From positions 1 through 41,366 of the forward strand of contig JAFZRM010000024.1 in assembly GCA_017619885.1 (NCBI GenBank): a stretch of 41,366 nt of DNA. Direction: 5' to 3'. Each line of letters opens with the position of its first letter. The stretch's first letter is position 1. The notes below the pieces were generated by a model. That model had not been told where the DNA came from. It saw nothing but the letters and a program-made list of their open reading frames with translations, and ran no database searches. This stretch comes from Clostridia bacterium. Lineage in GTDB: Bacteria; Bacillota; Clostridia; Oscillospirales; CAG-272. Position numbers and translations under genes: made by a program. Below, piece by piece: positions 32,743 to 41,366 of this stretch.

Positions 32743-34729
32743 ATACAAAAGAGCGTCGTTTTCCGGCGAGTCTGTCGTACTCGAAAACGAGAATATCAAA
32801 GTAAACGTCTGCAAAAGGATCAGCGGCTACGGCTTTGCCGAGATATATTCCGGTGAAGGCAGACTGCTCGCCGTGCTCGACCACTTCGGTGAGGTAAAGC
32901 TGAGGGATCAGGATATCCCCATGCGTCTCGAGGCGGAAAAAGCAGAGAAGACCGATGACGGATACACGTTCAATGTCTTTTCCTGCACACCTGCTAAGCG
33001 GCTTGAAAACACGTCTTTCGCCCCGTGGATCGGGTATCCGTTTGAAAATCCGGTCCTTCACGGTACCGTGAAGCTTAAACTCGAAGAAAAAAGCCTCCGC
33101 GTTGAAACGGAGCTTTATTCGGATTATAACGTTTACGCCGAATATCTGCGCCTGCTCTGGCTTTACTGCGGCGAGGGCAGTTACGGCATCGCCAAGACCG
33201 ACGCGCTGCTACCGGGCGTAGACTGGCCCGTAGGCGATGAATGGTCGTCCGGCACGGATTTTTTCAAGGATCCGTGGGCGGACAGACGCATCCCGCATCC
33301 GAACAAAATCGCCTCGCCTTTCATGGCGGTTTCGCACGGCGGCGATTGTGTTTCAGTCGAATACAGCCTTGACACGCCCGTCATGCGCTGGTTCAACTAC
33401 AACGAGTATTACGCTCAGCCGGTGTTCGCCGCGCCTAATTTCATTGAAAGACAGAACAACAGTCTTCTCGGTATCATGATACCTGACGTCAAGACCGAGG
33501 ATCAGGAAAATAAACCGTTTGCGGCGCCGTTCGAGATACACAAGGGGCAGAGGATCACGTTTTCCGCCCAGATCACGGTAGGCAAAGGCACTTCGATCGA
33601 CGCGCTCGCCGATTTTGTGAAGCGTTCAGGGATGCCGAAACCGCAACCGGTATACACTCCCGACGAGGCGCTTGAGCGGATCGCGACGGCTTATAATACG
33701 AATCTATACCATGATGGCAAAGGATTCGGTTACGTTCAGGGTGGATCGGTTTCGATAACACGGACGCCGCCGACGTTTCTGCGCAGGTTTATTGCCGACA
33801 ACCCCGGCACAACTCTTTCTGCGCAGCTGCGCGAAAAGATCGCGGAATCCGACTCGGCCGCCGCTCAATCCGGACCTAAGCCGACTAAGGAGGAGCTCTG
33901 CCGCCGCGGCGATACGATAATCGGCTGGCAGAGAGAAGACGGCGCGTTTTGTTTCGATCCGGACGGGCGCCATTACGGCAAGGACGATTTCGTCGTCGCG
34001 CGTTCCTTCATCGATCCGATGGCTCACGGCGGCGATACGGCGCTGTATCTTAACACCGTGCCCGCGCTCGAGTTGATTCACATTTATGAGAAGACAGGAG
34101 AGAAGAAGTATTTCGACGCCGCCTGCAAATCGCTCGATCTGTTTCTTGACGCTATCAGACCGGAGGGCGGAGACTACTGGGAAACGCCGCTTCACGCGCC
34201 GAACCTGCTCGCGGCAGGTCACGCCGCAAACACGTATTATTACGTTTATAAGAATCACGGTGTTGAAAGATACCGCGAGCGCGCCGTTCATTTTCTGCGC
34301 ACGCTTCTGGCGTTCACGCATCTGCGGCGCCCGAAGAACGTACCGTCGCTATACAACACCAAACCGTGTCTGTGCTGCTCGGACTGGTATTTCGCGAACT
34401 GGGTGCGCGATTTCGTACAGTGGGAAGTACTGCACTGCATAGTTCATGCAAAATCGCTTGGTATACGCTGGGAAGAGATAGATCCCGGTCTTGACTGGCT
34501 GACTTACGTTGAAGGCGTGACGACCGCGACTTACAACTGGATGGCTGACCACAAAAAGAACAACTGGCGCCCGCACAACATCCCGTCTTCATATCCGGCG
34601 TACGAGCGCGGAGAATTCGACGGCTGTTTCTCCGACACGTTCAACTCCGTGACCGGAAACACTGGCGGCATGTTCATCCACCCGTCGACGATCGCCGACT
34701 GCATTTATTATTTTAAAGATGAAAAATAA
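32735..34729 (+). CDS. Glycosidase-like protein, beta-sandwich plus alpha/alpha barrel
   Basis: This 664-residue protein is without signal peptide. The first 300 residues are beta-rich, with many aromatic residues (W-L-Y-C-G-E-G, D-W-P-V-G-D-E-W). The second half has helical repeats of the six-hairpin kind (H-I-Y-E-K-T-G-E-K-K-Y, A-N-T-Y-Y-Y-V-Y-K, Q-W-E-V-L-H-C-I), with possible acids in G-W-Q-R-E-D-G and G-G-D-Y-W-E-T. This two-part layout occurs in several hydrolase, lyase and epimerase families acting on uronic acids or neutral sugars. I cannot name the family. Strong GGAGGA before ATG; overlaps mtnN by eight bases. It is last in the operon. Co-transcription with GH78 suggests action on a rhamnose-containing glycan. 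Confidence 0.65.
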   Translation: MPEYKRASFSGESVVLENENIKVNVCKRISGYGFAEIYSGEGRLLAVLDHFGEVKLRDQDIPMRLEAEKAEKTDDGYTFNVFSCTPAKRLENTSFAPWIGYPFENPVLHGTVKLKLEEKSLRVETELYSDYNVYAEYLRLLWLYCGEGSYGIAKTDALLPGVDWPVGDEWSSGTDFFKDPWADRRIPHPNKIASPFMAVSHGGDCVSVEYSLDTPVMRWFNYNEYYAQPVFAAPNFIERQNNSLLGIMIPDVKTEDQENKPFAAPFEIHKGQRITFSAQITVGKGTSIDALADFVKRSGMPKPQPVYTPDEALERIATAYNTNLYHDGKGFGYVQGGSVSITRTPPTFLRRFIADNPGTTLSAQLREKIAESDSAAAQSGPKPTKEELCRRGDTIIGWQREDGAFCFDPDGRHYGKDDFVVARSFIDPMAHGGDTALYLNTVPALELIHIYEKTGEKKYFDAACKSLDLFLDAIRPEGGDYWETPLHAPNLLAAGHAANTYYYVYKNHGVERYRERAVHFLRTLLAFTHLRRPKNVPSLYNTKPCLCCSDWYFANWVRDFVQWEVLHCIVHAKSLGIRWEEIDPGLDWLTYVEGVTTATYNWMADHKKNNWRPHNIPSSYPAYERGEFDGCFSDTFNSVTGNTGGMFIHPSTIADCIYYFKDEK

Positions 34730-34734
34730 AAAAT

Positions 34735-34758
34735 CAGGGCTGCGTTTCGGCAGCCCTG
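34735..34758 (-). terminator. Terminator of the FG-GAP lipoprotein operon
   Basis: Perfect 9-bp stem CAGGGCTGC/GCAGCCCTG with GTTTCG loop. On the minus strand it is followed by ATTTTTTATTTTT; on the plus strand only a weak AAAGTATT follows, so it mainly ends the minus-strand operon. Confidence 0.85.
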
Positions 34759-34764
34759 AAAGTA

Positions 34765-36819
34765 TTATGTACCCGAAAGCGTAAGCGTCGCGATGCCGAC
34801 GCCGCCATCCGACCAGAAGATCTCCGGCGCCACAGACGTCGCACACGTCGTGGCAAAATACATTACCGTATACGTTCCGTCGTCGTTCTGTTTGATCTCT
34901 CCCGTGCCGTTTTCGGTCGCGAGACCGAGGAAAAACACATTTTTGTTAAGCGCGTTTCTCGGGTCAGTCTGATCGACCGAAGCGAACAGGAGACTGCTGC
35001 TGCCGGAAAACGACAGACCGTCACGGCTGAACTGGAGCGTCGGCGCCGTCAGCTCTTCGCCGTTTTCCTTATATCTGCCGAACGTGACGCGGATGAAGAT
35101 ACGGTTTCCGTCTTTGTCCGTCAGATAACCTATCTGATTTCCGATCTCGGAAAATCCGCTCGTGGCTTCCTTATCCTTGTATTCGTACCTCGTCGGGTCG
35201 GCCGATCTTATGCGGATATATCCGTGGAACTGACCGTTGACGAAATGCCCGGTATACATCCAGAACGGCTTGCCGTCCGGGTCGTCCGCCACGTATATGA
35301 CCTCCTCGTGATTGAAGCCGATCTCGGGATTGTCGCAGATTATCGCGGGCTCGTCGGTCTTGCGCTCCCAGTTGACGCCGTCGTCGGAGCTTGCGTATCC
35401 GATCTTGTCGCCGTAGTTGCCTTTCGGCGTAATATACGAGCACTGCCAGTACATATGGTACTTTCCGTCGACGTACAGCACCTCCGGCTCGAGCGTGTTG
35501 TCTCTCCACCAGTCCTCGATCCCGAGCTCCCAGCCGAGGTAAAACATAGGCTTATCGATATACCTGTACCAGTTTTTTCCGTCTCTTGACGTCGAAAGCA
35601 TTATGTGGTCGCCGTCGCTTTGCTCAAAATTCGCGTCGCCCCAGCGGCAGCCGGAATACAGTCTGTATTCGCCGTCAACTATCATTCCGAAAAGGGAATA
35701 GTCGTACGCGAGATCGCCGTTGTTGAAATAAACCGTGTTATGCAGTCTTTTGTTGACGGTCCCGTATCCGATGAGATCGGCCGCGCCGTTGCCGGTGACG
35801 TCGCCCGCGGCTACGTTTATCGGATAGTTTTTCTCGTCAAATTCAGATTCGGAATACAGATTTTTGTTATCGGTATCGGTACCGAACGTCCCGTCGCCGC
35901 GACCGAAAACGGTAAGCGTTTTATAAACGTCTCCGCTCTTTATCAAATAAAGTATATCGGCGTATTTATCGCTGTTGAAATCGGCGCACAGCACTTTTTC
36001 GTACGCATCGGACGAAGGCTTTATTTCTTTTTCCGACAGTTTTTCAAAACCGTCGCCCGCGCGTCTGTAGACCGTTACGAGCGCGCCTTTCACGGTCAGC
36101 AGATCGCATAGCCCGTCGCCGTCCGCGTCGCCGCAGAGAAGCTCGCCGTCAAGTCCTTCAAGCTTGAAGTAAGACATCGCGAAACCGGCTTCGTTTCCGT
36201 AGTAAATAACTGTTTCGCCGTTCATTGAAAGCAGTACGTCGTTATATCCGTTGCCGTCAAAATCACCGGCGCCGCAGAGCGTCGCGCCGTCGCCGATCCA
36301 TACGCTGAACAGCTCTTCGCTGTTATATTTGTTGTTTGAATCGAAAACGTACGAAACGTCCTTTTTGAACGTCATCGTTATCGCATAAGCGGACAGGACG
36401 CCGCCGTTATACGTTATGACGTCGGCAAACGAGTCGCCGTTTAAATCGGCTGACGCTATCTGCGACGAGAAATCGCCATTGCCCGACACGGATTTTGCCG
36501 TGAACATAGAGGCGCTTACCGTATACGGATGACGGATCGCGGAATGAGCGCCGTAGAAAGTGCTGTCGTAAGATACTTTCAGTTTCAGGCCGCTCAGCTT
36601 GACTTCACCGGATCTGTTCGTTTCGGCCTCTTTATAAACGGGCGCCGTGTTGCATTCAACGCTTTCAACGAGATACACCGGCTCCGGGATCGCCTCTGTA
36701 TCGGCGTCCGTTATCGGCGCCCCGGTCGTTACTGCTTCCGTATCTTTCGACACGTTACCGGTGCAGGAGCACAAAAGGACGAGCGAAAGCAGGGAAGCGA
36801 TTAAAACTTTTATTTTCAT
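34765..36819 (-). CDS. FG-GAP/beta-propeller lipoprotein with GH43-like C-terminal half
   Basis: This 684-residue lipoprotein has lipobox L-L-C-S-C (Cys19) and a Thr/Asp-rich linker. The first half (about 100-380) has repeated Asp-rich FG-GAP/VCBS loops such as A-D-L-N-G-D-S-F-A-D, C-G-D-A-D-G-D-G-L-C-D and C-A-D-F-N-S-D-K-Y-A-D, which bind calcium and form a seven-bladed propeller. The second half (about 390-680) looks like a five-bladed propeller of the GH43/32/62 kind, with T-L-E-P-E-V-L-Y-V-D-G-K-Y-H-M-Y-W and I-G-Y-A-S-S-D-D-G. Possible glycosidase or glycan binder on the cell surface. It starts four bases after the dipeptidase gene and shares its promoter. Confidence 0.78.
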   Translation of the reverse strand: MKIKVLIASLLSLVLLCSCTGNVSKDTEAVTTGAPITDADTEAIPEPVYLVESVECNTAPVYKEAETNRSGEVKLSGLKLKVSYDSTFYGAHSAIRHPYTVSASMFTAKSVSGNGDFSSQIASADLNGDSFADVITYNGGVLSAYAITMTFKKDVSYVFDSNNKYNSEELFSVWIGDGATLCGAGDFDGNGYNDVLLSMNGETVIYYGNEAGFAMSYFKLEGLDGELLCGDADGDGLCDLLTVKGALVTVYRRAGDGFEKLSEKEIKPSSDAYEKVLCADFNSDKYADILYLIKSGDVYKTLTVFGRGDGTFGTDTDNKNLYSESEFDEKNYPINVAAGDVTGNGAADLIGYGTVNKRLHNTVYFNNGDLAYDYSLFGMIVDGEYRLYSGCRWGDANFEQSDGDHIMLSTSRDGKNWYRYIDKPMFYLGWELGIEDWWRDNTLEPEVLYVDGKYHMYWQCSYITPKGNYGDKIGYASSDDGVNWERKTDEPAIICDNPEIGFNHEEVIYVADDPDGKPFWMYTGHFVNGQFHGYIRIRSADPTRYEYKDKEATSGFSEIGNQIGYLTDKDGNRIFIRVTFGRYKENGEELTAPTLQFSRDGLSFSGSSSLLFASVDQTDPRNALNKNVFFLGLATENGTGEIKQNDDGTYTVMYFATTCATSVAPEIFWSDGGVGIATLTLSGT

Positions 36820-36823
36820 GATC

Positions 36824-37810
36824 TTATTTCAATACTTCCGTCAGAACTCTTTTTACGTTCTTGTAAAACACTTTATCCGCCTGATCCTCGCTCAGTCCCA
36901 TGCCGACGAGGCAGTCCCAGAGCATCGGAGCGTACGAGGGATCGCGTACCTGGAGCCTTCTTGAATTAATACCGTCGTAATCGGTACCGATACCGACGAC
37001 GTCTTCGCCGCCGACCTTGATGAAGTGCATAACGTGCGCCGCGAGATCCTGCGCCGTTATCACCTCCGGCCTGTCTTCGCGCACGAAAGCGGGGCAGTAG
37101 TTGATTCCGGAAACGCCGCCGTGCTCGGCGAGCACTCTGATCATATCGTCGGTCAGGTTCCTCGTATGACCGCAGAGCTCGCGGCAGTTTGAATGAGACG
37201 CCACGAAAGGACCTTTGACGATGTCGGCGACGTCGTAGAACGATTTATCGGAGCTGTGCGACGTATCGACTACCATGCCGAGCTCGACCATGTACTCCAC
37301 TATCTCTTTGCCTTTTTCCGTAAGACCGTTCACGGTGTCGGGGCTTACGCTGCCGTTGTTGACGTCTACCAGATTCGGGTGACCGAGACTGTTCTTGAAG
37401 TTCCACGTTATATTCATCATACGCGCGCCGCGGTCGTAGAAATGCTTCAGCTTCTCGGCTGAGCCTTCGACGCATTCGCCCTCTTCGAGCGTCAGCAGAG
37501 CCGATATCTTTCCGTTCTTTTCGTTTTTCTCCATATCACCGCGGCAAAGCAGAGGAGCTATATATTCTTTATTTTTTTCAAGTTCCTCATAATACAGATC
37601 CGTGAGCGCGTTCGCATGCTCGTACGCGGAGTCGACCTTCATAAGATACGTGAACATCGCGAAGCACTGTATATAAGCTCCGCCGGCGCCGAGCCGCTTT
37701 ATATCTATATCAAGATCGTTTTCATAAAGCGAATAAGGCTTGCCTTCGAGCTTTTTGCGGTACAGCTCCGAAATCGTATCGCAATGCATGTCAATAAACT
37801 TGTGTTTCAT
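36824..37810 (-). CDS. Membrane dipeptidase family protein (peptidase M19)
   Basis: A 328-residue zinc dipeptidase of the renal-dipeptidase family. Metal ligands: H-x-D in M-H-C-D-T (His9, Asp11), the Glu of L-L-T-L-E-E-G-E-C, and His in T-S-H-S-S and A-S-H-S-N-C. Substrate residues follow in N-L-T-D-D-M-I-R and G-I-G-T-D-Y-D-G. No signal peptide, so it acts in the cytoplasm, splitting dipeptides (often with D-residues). It is the first gene of a two-gene operon with a perfect promoter and a palindrome at the transcription start. The leader's best ribosome site is GGGGG seven bases before ATG, rather weak. Confidence 0.93.
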   Translation of the reverse strand: MKHKFIDMHCDTISELYRKKLEGKPYSLYENDLDIDIKRLGAGGAYIQCFAMFTYLMKVDSAYEHANALTDLYYEELEKNKEYIAPLLCRGDMEKNEKNGKISALLTLEEGECVEGSAEKLKHFYDRGARMMNITWNFKNSLGHPNLVDVNNGSVSPDTVNGLTEKGKEIVEYMVELGMVVDTSHSSDKSFYDVADIVKGPFVASHSNCRELCGHTRNLTDDMIRVLAEHGGVSGINYCPAFVREDRPEVITAQDLAAHVMHFIKVGGEDVVGIGTDYDGINSRRLQVRDPSYAPMLWDCLVGMGLSEDQADKVFYKNVKRVLTEVLK

Positions 37811-37827
37811 ATATACCCCCGGAGAAT

Positions 37828-37844
37828 ATCCGGCACAGCCGGAT
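37828..37844. promoter_or_regulatory. Perfect palindrome at the dipeptidase transcription start
   Basis: ATCCGGC-ACA-GCCGGAT is a perfect 7-bp inverted repeat lying directly below the -10 of the minus-strand promoter. It would be either a repressor operator or a 5'-terminal RNA hairpin. TTTTT follows it on the plus strand, so it could also be an old plus-strand terminator, but no plus-strand gene precedes it. Confidence 0.6.
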
Positions 37845-37852
37845 TTTTCAAT

Positions 37853-37881
37853 ATTATATCATTACAGCTGACTTTTGTCAA
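37853..37881 (-). promoter_or_regulatory. Consensus sigmaA promoter for the dipeptidase operon
   Basis: On the minus strand TTGACA (37876-37881), 17 bases, TATAAT (37853-37858): perfect hexamers. Expected start near 37846, inside the palindrome at 37828-37844 or at its edge. Confidence 0.9.
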
Positions 37882-37911
37882 GTAAAAATCAAATTTAAAG
37901 GAGACTATACC

Positions 37912-38190
37912 ATGAATCCCATCCTGTACGTTATCCTCGGCTATCTCGCTGTCATCTCGATCATCTCGATCATCATCACGGTGCACGACAAAGCCGCCGC
38001 GAAGCTTAAAAACAGAAGAGTTCCGGAAAAGACTCTGCTCCTGTTCGGTCTGTTCGGCGGAGCGACCGCTATGTTCATCACTATGCTTCTCATACGCCAC
38101 AAAACGAAGCACGCGAAGTTCATGATACCGCTTCCGATCTTTGCGGTGATCCATATCGTCGCAGTCATACTGGCGTTCATGTATCTTTGA
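37912..38190 (+). CDS. DUF1294 small membrane protein
   Basis: This 92-residue membrane protein has three hydrophobic segments (about 4-22, 42-60 and 70-90). D-K-x-x-A in V-H-D-K-A-A-A-K, R-R-V-P-E-K-T-L-L, L-F-G-G-A-T-A-M and R-H-K-T-K-H-A-K-F are typical of DUF1294. The function is not known. AAAGGAG stands eight bases before ATG. It is a single gene between the dipeptidase promoter and the hrcA promoter, and no clear promoter of its own was seen. Confidence 0.88.
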   Translation: MNPILYVILGYLAVISIISIIITVHDKAAAKLKNRRVPEKTLLLFGLFGGATAMFITMLLIRHKTKHAKFMIPLPIFAVIHIVAVILAFMYL

Positions 38191-38253
38191 GCCTGATTTG
38201 GCACTCGGCCGTTCGGATTTACAAATATTTCATAAATATTACACATAATTTCC

Positions 38254-38282
38254 TTGATTTTCGACGCCGTTGGTGGTACATT
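38254..38282 (+). promoter_or_regulatory. Promoter of the hrcA-grpE-dnaK operon
   Basis: TTGATT (38254-38259), 17 bases, TACATT (38277-38282). The expected start lies about 38289, immediately before the CIRCE element, the normal arrangement for HrcA-controlled genes. Confidence 0.75.
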
Positions 38283-38293
38283 ACAATCATAGA

Positions 38294-38320
38294 TTAGCAC
38301 TGCGTTATATTGAGTGCTAA
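38294..38320. promoter_or_regulatory. CIRCE element (HrcA operator)
   Basis: TTAGCACTG-N9-GAGTGCTAA. It matches the CIRCE consensus at 17 of 18 arm positions; the last base of the left arm is G in place of C. HrcA binds it and represses the operon until heat shock. Confidence 0.96.
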
Positions 38321-38335
38321 CCGGAGGGAGATAAT

Positions 38336-39413
38336 ATGTCTTTCGGAGATGAATTGTCACCGCGCAAAAAGCAAATACTGAAAGCGGTCATCGACGCGCA
38401 CATAGAGCTCGGCGAGCCGGTCGGCTCCAAGTACCTCACGGCGTCGACCGATATCGGGTTCTCGTCCGCCACGATACGAAACGAGATGGCGGAGCTTGAA
38501 GAGCTCGGATATCTCGAGCATCCGCACACGTCCGCCGGACGCGTTCCGACGACGCTCGGATACAGATTCTACGTTGACGGTCTTATGAACGAATACGCGC
38601 TGACTGCAAACGATCTGAGCATCTTAAACAAGCTCCAGCAGATAAAGATGACGGAGCTCGACAGGATACTGCAGACCGCGAGCAAGCTCACCGCCGCCGT
38701 AACCAATTACACCGGCGTAGCGGTCAAGCCGAGGCAGACGAGCCAGTCGGTGAAGTACTACCGCACCGCGCTGATAGATGAGAACAACTTCGTCATCTCG
38801 TTCATCATGGACGACAACCAGGTCAAATCCAAGTTCGTCAGCGTGCCGTTCAAAGTCACAGACGACGTACTCAACACGCTCTGCGGCGTACTTAACAACA
38901 ACATATCCGGCAGGACCAGCGATTCGATAACTCTGCCGATGATCATGAAGATGCAGTCCGAGATGGGTGAAAACGAAGCGCTGATCCCGTACGTGATCAA
39001 ATGCGTGTACGAGATCATCGGCGACGTCGGCATCGACGACGTGCATATCGAAGGCGTTGAGAACATGCTCGAATATCCCGAATATTCGGACACCTCAAAG
39101 CTGCGCGAGCTTCTGTCGCTGTTTGAGAAGAAGGAAGACCTCGTCGAACTCGTTCAGGGCTCCGACAAGGATTCGGTCTCCGTTTACATCGGCGGCGAGA
39201 GCGAAACGCCGGTGATGAGCAATTCTTCGATCATCGTAAAGCCGCTGAAGCGCAACGACAGCGTAGTCGGCGCGATAGGAGTCGTCGGACCGAACAGGAT
39301 GGAGTATCCGAAGGTCGTCAAGATCGTCGAATACATCGCCGATACGATAAGCAAACTGCTTTCGTCTAACGCCTTGACTGACGGAGACGGTAAAAAGAAA
39401 GAAGGAGACGGAG

Positions 39414-39421
<8 letters not shown>
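38336..39421 (+). CDS. hrcA: Heat-inducible transcription repressor HrcA
   Basis: This 361-residue repressor has an N-terminal winged helix: R-K-K-Q-I-L-K-A-V-I, G-E-P-V-G-S-K, S-S-A-T-I-R-N-E-M-A-E-L-E and the H-T-S-A-G-R-V-P-T turn. It is followed by a GAF-like domain and the C-terminal family block G-A-I-G-V-V-G-P-N-R-M-E-Y-P. It binds CIRCE and so controls its own operon; GroEL/ES keeps it active. The ribosome site GGAGGGAG is six bases before ATG. It overlaps grpE by eight bases. Length and motifs are normal. Confidence 0.97.

Positions 39422-41366
<1,945 letters not shown>

Overview
The window reads as chromosomal DNA of a Gram-positive Bacillota of class Clostridia. The reasons are an hrcA-grpE-dnaK operon behind a CIRCE element, many sigmaA promoters with exactly 17-bp spacers, AGGAGG-type ribosome binding sites, a SpoVB-type flippase, lipoproteins and tailed surface proteins. 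Base composition is fairly GC-rich (by eye mid-50s %) except for an AT-richer stretch at about 9.3-12.5 kb. The carbohydrate-active genes suggest a gut or other polysaccharide-rich habitat. I cannot name a species.

Layout. (1) 1-3.8 kb: three related surface proteins, one cut by the window edge, with signal peptide, two beta-rich halves, a Thr/Asp-rich spacer, a K-S-N-(T/A)-G motif, a membrane segment and a KKKKK tail. (2) 3.86-9.27 kb: a tightly packed minus-strand run: SRAP/YedK, a DUF6259-like glycosidase, GNAT, alpha/beta hydrolase, DUF3795, an unknown and a methyltransferase. (3) 9.3-12.5 kb: an array of four single-gene units on the same strand, each followed by a repeat that encodes an rRNA-methyltransferase C-terminal tail (H-V-E-(S/T/V)-V-(V/T)-L). 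The array starts exactly at the stop codon of the intact rlmD-type gene. Three of the four repeats also carry an imperfect inverted repeat with a constant 10-nt loop and a constant 22-nt spacing to the tail. (4) 12.5-18.1 kb: rlmD, tRNA-Glu(CUC), a flippase and a divergent pair encoding a PrsA-like foldase lipoprotein and a diacylglycerol-kinase-family enzyme. (5) 18.1-34.7 kb: two divergent operons from one intergenic region. The left one has two ABC-FtsX fusion transporters and a lipoprotein GH78 rhamnosidase. The right one has a second, signal-less GH78, a secreted Ig/FN3-like protein, luxS, mtnN and an alpha/alpha-barrel glycosidase-like protein. (6) 34.7-38.2 kb: an FG-GAP/beta-propeller lipoprotein and an M19 dipeptidase, then a small DUF1294 membrane protein. 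(7) 38.2 kb to the end: CIRCE, hrcA, grpE and partial dnaK.

How they work together. Regions 2, 5 and 6 are mainly about breaking down rhamnose-containing glycans, outside and inside the cell. LuxS and MtnN recycle S-adenosylhomocysteine and make the AI-2 precursor, here co-transcribed with a glycosidase. The most unusual structure is the rlmD-tail cassette array, which resembles an integron in layout although no integrase is in the window. A second oddity is DnaK with Glu at position 70, where the family has the ATPase-critical Lys.
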